A stretch of 45,589 nt of DNA from Hymenobacter amundsenii. Lineage in GTDB: Bacteria; Bacteroidota; Bacteroidia; Cytophagales; Hymenobacteraceae. The notes under the pieces are model-generated. The model was not told where the DNA came from. It made no database searches and saw nothing but the letters and a program-made list of their open reading frames with translations. The first letter of the stretch is position 1. The number at the start of each line of letters is the position of its first letter. The position numbers were made by a program, and so were the translations under genes. Location of the stretch: the NCBI RefSeq assembly GCF_002204745.1, contig NZ_NIRR01000033.1:1-45589 (forward strand), read 5' to 3'. Below are positions 41,891-45,589 of the stretch, one piece after another.

Positions 41891-41937
41891 CATCATCAAA
41901 ACGGAAAGGCCACCCGGCCCGCCCAGGTTTGATATCC

Positions 41938-42011
41938 GGTTCGGTAGTTCAGTTGGTTAGAATGCCGCCCTGTCACGGCGGAGGTCGCGGGTTCGAGTCC
42001 CGTCCGGACCG
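41938..42011 (+). tRNA. tRNA-Asp(GTC), copy 2
   Basis: Identical to copy 1 over all 74 nt; anticodon GTC at 41972-41974. The duplicated unit extends through the terminator (41938-42054 against 41514-41630). Confidence 0.97.
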
Positions 42012-42012
42012 C

Positions 42013-42052
42013 AAAGGCCCTTCAGCAGATGCTGAAGGGCCTTTTGCTTTTT
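42013..42052 (+). terminator. Terminator of tRNA-Asp copy 2
   Basis: Same 14-bp stem as copy 1, with loop AGAT in place of AAAC, followed by T-rich DNA. The only two differences between the 117-bp units are in this loop. Confidence 0.9.
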
Positions 42053-42103
42053 CAGCCCGCCCTGCGTAGGTTCGGCCTGCTTAGCGGCCCGGCACCATTG
42101 CCG

Positions 42104-44281
42104 ATGCCGCGGACTTTGGTAATGGGGCGCTACGAAAAAGGACTATTAGGTTTACTCTTTGGGACTGTTGTTTGGCAGTGTTTCCCGGGCGCAGACGTAC
42201 AATTCGGCCTTTTTTTGCTGTTGTACCTGTTGATTGGGTCGTATCTGGCGGGCGGCTATTGGCTTTTTCAGTCGGCTCCCTTATCGGCACCGGTTCGCGT
42301 GCTGAGCGGAGTGGGGCTGGCCGTTTCGCTGCTGGTACTCCCACCAGCTATCCAATTGCGCCTCGCTTCTGTTCACTCGTTGTTGCCCATTGGCAGCGGG
42401 CTGGTAATAGTTGCGCTGATAGCTCTGATGCGGTTCCGCCACCCGAGCTGGCCGGCTCTGTGGCCGCTGCTGCTACGAGCCATTGCGGTGTTTGGTATCA
42501 GTGCCGGCTTTGCCTACCTGCCCGTCACATTCAGTCCTTACCGGCACACGCTGCTGCTGCTCAACCATGGCCAGCCGGCCCGTACCGCCAACCTGCGGAT
42601 GCACGGATTCGGGGCCCGGTACCGGGAGGCATACGCCCGGCAGGACTGCGCTAGCGCCATCAAATTTGCCTGGCAAGCCCGGCAGGCGGGGCAGCAGTGG
42701 CTGGGCAACGACTCTTCGGCCGCACAACAGGAGAAAATCAGCGGCATCTACGAGTTGCTTTTCGATGCCTATACCTGCACGGCCGACCAGCAGTACGCAC
42801 GGCAACACTACGCCCAGGCCCTCCGCTCCTACCGCTTGGCCAACCGCGCCAACCGGCAACTGCTGCTGTACGCCCAAGACACCATTTTCTGGCGCGGAAA
42901 ACAGGTTTGGGGACTAAACAACATCGCCTATTGCTACAATTATCTTCAGCAGTTCACCCAAAGCGACGCGTACTTTCTACGGGCCGCGCAAACTCACCGG
43001 CGGGTGTGGCCCGACTCAACGACCGAACTCGCCCTACTGGTGGGCAACCTGGGCTGGTCGCAGAGCCGGCAGCAGAACTATCCCCTCTCCACCTCCTTAT
43101 ACCGGCAGGCGAATCAGTTGCTGAGCACCGATACCACGCAACGGGGCCGGGTTCGACGCACCTCGCACGCGCTGGCCATGGTGCTGAACTACATGCGGCA
43201 GGACAGCGTGACGACGGCACTGGCTCAACTGCATACCCTGCGAATTCCGACCGCCGATACCAGCCACTACTACCGCGCCCTGCTCTACGAAGGCATCTGT
43301 CGCTTTAAGCAGAACCGCTATTCGGCCGCTGCTCAACAACTCCAGCGCGCCCGGCGTTACTATCAGAAGGCTGAAACTGACGCGCCGGAAAAACTATTTA
43401 TAGCAGAAAGCTTCCTAGCCTATACCTATCTGGCGCAGGCCCGCTACCCAGCCGCCGATACCCTGGCCGCCAGCCTGCAAGCTCGACTTAAGGCCCAGGG
43501 CAACGCTGCAGCCAGCCACTACTATCAGTGCCTGATTTTGCGGGGAGCCATCAAGGAGGCCCAAGGACATTACGAACCGGCGTCCGACTATTATGCCCAG
43601 GCACTACGCTTTTTTGAGAAGCAGCCCGCTACCGCCGAGCGGCCTTTTCCAGGCTTGTACGCCCAGCTCGCTACGCTGCATGTTACGCTGGATAACTTGC
43701 CGGCGGCTCGCGCCTACGCGGCCCGCATATCCCTCACGCCGGTGGCTACCCTCAGCCAAACTCCATTATTGCTGGCTGCCGCGCGGGTCGAGTGCGCGTC
43801 CGGCAACTATGGGGCGGCCCGCTCCTATTACCAGAAGGCACAGCGCATCAACCAAACCTACGACCGGCATGGCGCGAACTACGCGCAGGCTTTGAACGGG
43901 CTGGGGCTGGTGGCACTGGCGGAAAACAGGCTTAATGAAGCCGATTCGCTTTTTGCGGGTTCACTGCGGTTGTACCGCCAGCTTTTTCCGGGGCCGCATC
44001 CGGTCACGGCCGCCGTTTACCTCAACTACGGGCAACTGCGTATCCGCCAACGGCAGCCTAGGCGGGCGCAACCTCTCCTGCGGGAAGCAGAGGCCTTGGG
44101 CCAGGCTACTTTACTCCCTGACCATGACTTCTTCGGCGACCTAGCCCTGGCGCAAGGGGAATTGGCTCAGCTAGAAAAACAGCATGCAACGCCATTTTTT
44201 GAGCGGGCTTTGACTATTTACCAGCGTAAATTCGGGGCCAACCATTGGAAAACCAAGTTGGCATTATCCCGGGTCCGGTGA
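42104..44281 (+). CDS. Membrane protein with C-terminal tetratricopeptide repeats
   Basis: About 725 residues. The N-terminal 150 residues contain roughly four transmembrane helices (GLLGLLFGTVVWQCF, FGLFLLLYLLIGSYLAGGYW, GVGLAVSLLVLPPAIQL, LLPIGSGLVIVALIALM), then another near LLLRAIAVFGISAGFAYL. The remaining 550 residues are degenerate TPRs (QHYAQALRSYRLANRANRQL, YYQCLILRGAIKEAQGHYEP, ALNGLGLVALAENRLNEADS), probably extracytoplasmic. No kinase or HTH domain follows. ATG 42104 or 42122 may be the start; TAGGTTCG (42067) is a weak -7 candidate overlapping the tRNA terminator region. Function unknown. Confidence 0.72.
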   Translation: MPRTLVMGRYEKGLLGLLFGTVVWQCFPGADVQFGLFLLLYLLIGSYLAGGYWLFQSAPLSAPVRVLSGVGLAVSLLVLPPAIQLRLASVHSLLPIGSGLVIVALIALMRFRHPSWPALWPLLLRAIAVFGISAGFAYLPVTFSPYRHTLLLLNHGQPARTANLRMHGFGARYREAYARQDCASAIKFAWQARQAGQQWLGNDSSAAQQEKISGIYELLFDAYTCTADQQYARQHYAQALRSYRLANRANRQLLLYAQDTIFWRGKQVWGLNNIAYCYNYLQQFTQSDAYFLRAAQTHRRVWPDSTTELALLVGNLGWSQSRQQNYPLSTSLYRQANQLLSTDTTQRGRVRRTSHALAMVLNYMRQDSVTTALAQLHTLRIPTADTSHYYRALLYEGICRFKQNRYSAAAQQLQRARRYYQKAETDAPEKLFIAESFLAYTYLAQARYPAADTLAASLQARLKAQGNAAASHYYQCLILRGAIKEAQGHYEPASDYYAQALRFFEKQPATAERPFPGLYAQLATLHVTLDNLPAARAYAARISLTPVATLSQTPLLLAAARVECASGNYGAARSYYQKAQRINQTYDRHGANYAQALNGLGLVALAENRLNEADSLFAGSLRLYRQLFPGPHPVTAAVYLNYGQLRIRQRQPRRAQPLLREAEALGQATLLPDHDFFGDLALAQGELAQLEKQHATPFFERALTIYQRKFGANHWKTKLALSRVR

Positions 44282-44324
44282 GCGCCGATACTATTTCAGC
44301 AGAGGCCTAATGGTTTATTTGTTT

Positions 44325-45281
44325 TCAGCTTACCCCTTCTCCCCTAGCTGCCTCGGCGCTCAGGACCTCGATATCGGCACGGCGGGCCAGCACAGCCAAC
44401 CATGCGGGCGGAATGGCGGCCTCGCCGTAGTGCAGCCCGGCCAGGCCGCCGGTTACGGCCCCGGTGGTATCGGTATCGTCGCCGAGGTTGACGGCGGCCA
44501 GCACGGTTTCGGCGTAGGTTTCGTGGCGCAGCAGGCACCAGAGGGCGGCTTCCAGCGTGTGCATCACGTAGCCGCCGCTGTCGATGGCAGTTACGGCCAC
44601 GTCAGGCAGGCGGCCGCTGAGGATGCGCTCGAATTTATCGACTTCGGGGGCCGGAATATTCAGCTCGTAGAGTTGGGCCGGAGCCCGTTGGCACATGGCG
44701 GCGTAGGCTTCGGCGGGCGACTGGCCGGCCCGAAGGTGGCGGGCCATTTCCAGGTACAGCAAGCACGCCACCGCCGAGCGAATGTGGCCGTGGGTAATGG
44801 CCGATACGTCGCGGATGAGTTGAAACCGCTCCGCTAACGGCGCATCTTGCTGATAGAAAGCCAGCGGCAGAATGCGCATCAGGGCCCCGTTGCCGTTGCT
44901 GTACTCGTCGGTGCCACCAGCCAGGATGAGGTCGTCATCGGCCTGCAGCCGGCTTAGGGCCTCGCGGGTTGTAATACCGATATCGAACACAGAGCCGTGG
45001 GGCGTCCAGAAGTTTTCGTAGTAACAGCGGCGGCTGTATTCGGCCACAATGCCCACAGAGAATCCATCTGCCAGGGCCTGCGACAGACAAAACGTAAGGG
45101 AGGCATCGTCGGACCAGGTGCCGGCAGGCTGGTGGTGAGTACCGTAGGCGCGCATAGTCACCACGGGATCGAGGCGGCGGGCGGCGCGGCTCTGGAACTC
45201 AACGGGCACGCCCAGCGCGTCGCCCACGGCTAAGCCTAGTAGGGCGGCGCGGAGTTGGGGTTCGGGGGAAGTAGCTGGCAT
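44325..45281 (-). CDS. ADP-ribosylglycohydrolase family protein
   Basis: 318 residues with the DraG/ARH fold. Magnesium-site motifs: LLGLAVGDALGVPVEF, GTWSDDASLTFCLSQAL, SNGNGALMRILPLAF, ITHGHIRSAVAC and VNLGDDTDTTGAVTGGLAG. Members remove ADP-ribose from proteins or small molecules. Which is cleaved here is unknown, and no ADP-ribosyltransferase or macrodomain gene lies nearby. ATG 45281 is used; the frame is open to 45383. CTTTACTTTG just upstream on the minus strand is a near-match to the promoter element. Confidence 0.92.
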   Translation of the reverse strand: MPATSPEPQLRAALLGLAVGDALGVPVEFQSRAARRLDPVVTMRAYGTHHQPAGTWSDDASLTFCLSQALADGFSVGIVAEYSRRCYYENFWTPHGSVFDIGITTREALSRLQADDDLILAGGTDEYSNGNGALMRILPLAFYQQDAPLAERFQLIRDVSAITHGHIRSAVACLLYLEMARHLRAGQSPAEAYAAMCQRAPAQLYELNIPAPEVDKFERILSGRLPDVAVTAIDSGGYVMHTLEAALWCLLRHETYAETVLAAVNLGDDTDTTGAVTGGLAGLHYGEAAIPPAWLAVLARRADIEVLSAEAARGEGVS

Positions 45282-45493
45282 AGCTGTAAAGGGAGTGTTC
45301 GGTAGCAAAGTAAAGCAAGAGCAGGAAACCGGCGTATTGCTACGATCTGTCCTCCCAGGACCAGTACTCAAGATTCCTCGCAAGCGCGAAACGACAGGCT
45401 GGTTTTGGTGATTATCCGCCGGAATACGTTGGTGAGGAAGCTTCGCTGACCGGGGATGCTATGCCCGCAGGATCGGGATGGAGGGTAATACTA

Positions 45494-45589
45494 GAGCCTG
45501 TTATGGACTAGTGGCTCGGAAAACGCCTTTTGCCAGCAAGAGTGTCGCAAAGGCCAGGAAGTGAAATTGCTGCATGGTCAGGGCTAGGC
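45494..45589 (-). mobile_element. Right-hand IS end with transposase C-terminus (partial)
   Basis: GAGCCTGTTATGGACTA begins at 45494 after CTA. Just inside, a minus-strand frame running off the window ends at 45501 with ALTMQQFHFLAFATLLLAKG then VFRATSP. A hydrophobic helix close to the repeat is typical of the ends of IS5-type transposases. The repeat pairs with the one at 95 (12 of 17 bases), so both window ends could be copies of one IS in the same orientation. The assignment rests on this and is tentative. Confidence 0.5.

Noticed and set aside
41631..41937. Small genes between the tRNA copies
   Set aside because: Open frames of about 70 codons run through tRNA and promoter sequence and show no coding character.
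41514..42011. Two tRNA-Asp copies as attachment sites of an integrated element
   Set aside because: Only about 350 bp separate them, with no integrase or cargo, and both copies are complete with their own promoters.

Overview
The window is a stretch of high-GC chromosome from a member of the Bacteroidota, most likely Cytophagales/Hymenobacteraceae (Hymenobacter-like). The reasons are: promoters of the Bacteroidota form (TAnnTTTG with an upstream TTG) in front of both tRNA genes and several coding genes; a lack of clear Shine-Dalgarno sites; the gene order miaB - sigma-54 activator - lptE - secG - groES - groEL; and Bacteroidota-type families (Porin_10-like porin, DUF4159, LptE-like lipoprotein). 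Almost everything is housekeeping. No CRISPR array, rRNA, prophage or recognisable defence island is visible.

Layout. 1-95 and 45494-45589 look like the two ends of one kind of insertion sequence, so the window probably is a contig that broke at IS copies. 0.6-7.8 kb: mtaB, a HTH protein with a Pro/Ala tail, a decayed secreted-protein pseudogene, an orphan ABC permease, two secreted proteins and miaE. 7.9-10.9 kb: lpxK and a porin, transcribed leftward. 11.2-16.8 kb: a PP2C-like phosphatase, a Nif3-family protein overlapping a C4 zinc-ribbon coiled-coil protein, a TPR protein and pabB. 17.2-25.1 kb: the miaB-to-groEL block. 25.3-30.9 kb: an aldo/keto reductase framed by two copies of a palindromic repeat, a POT peptide transporter, pckA (with a single-base frameshift) and an S1/P1 nuclease. 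31-41.3 kb: SDR, rsmE, rtcB, several unknown genes, DUF4159, plsC-like, patatin, MBL hydrolase and accA. 41.5-42.1 kb: two nearly identical tRNA-Asp units. 42.1-45.3 kb: a membrane TPR protein and an ADP-ribosylglycohydrolase.

Functional themes. Translation and RNA maintenance are well represented: MtaB, MiaB, MiaE, RsmE, RtcB and two tRNA-Asp genes. MiaB and MiaE act in sequence on A37 of the same tRNAs. Envelope biogenesis is the second theme: LpxK, LptE, SecG, porin, PlsC and AccA. Central metabolism is represented by PckA and PabB.

The most unusual content is between the genes. There are at least four kinds of long inverted repeats: a three-copy family around TGTAGCGCGAAGCT; a REP-like element ending in GAGATGCTTCGG; an AGCTATTAGC/AGCGGTTAGC family, one copy of which now encodes the signal peptide of lptE; and a 40-nt imperfect inverted repeat. 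There are also unusually long bidirectional hairpin terminators between convergent genes, a perfect 44-bp palindrome inside the pseudogene and a 20-bp operator-like palindrome upstream of pckA. I found no convincing new multi-gene system.
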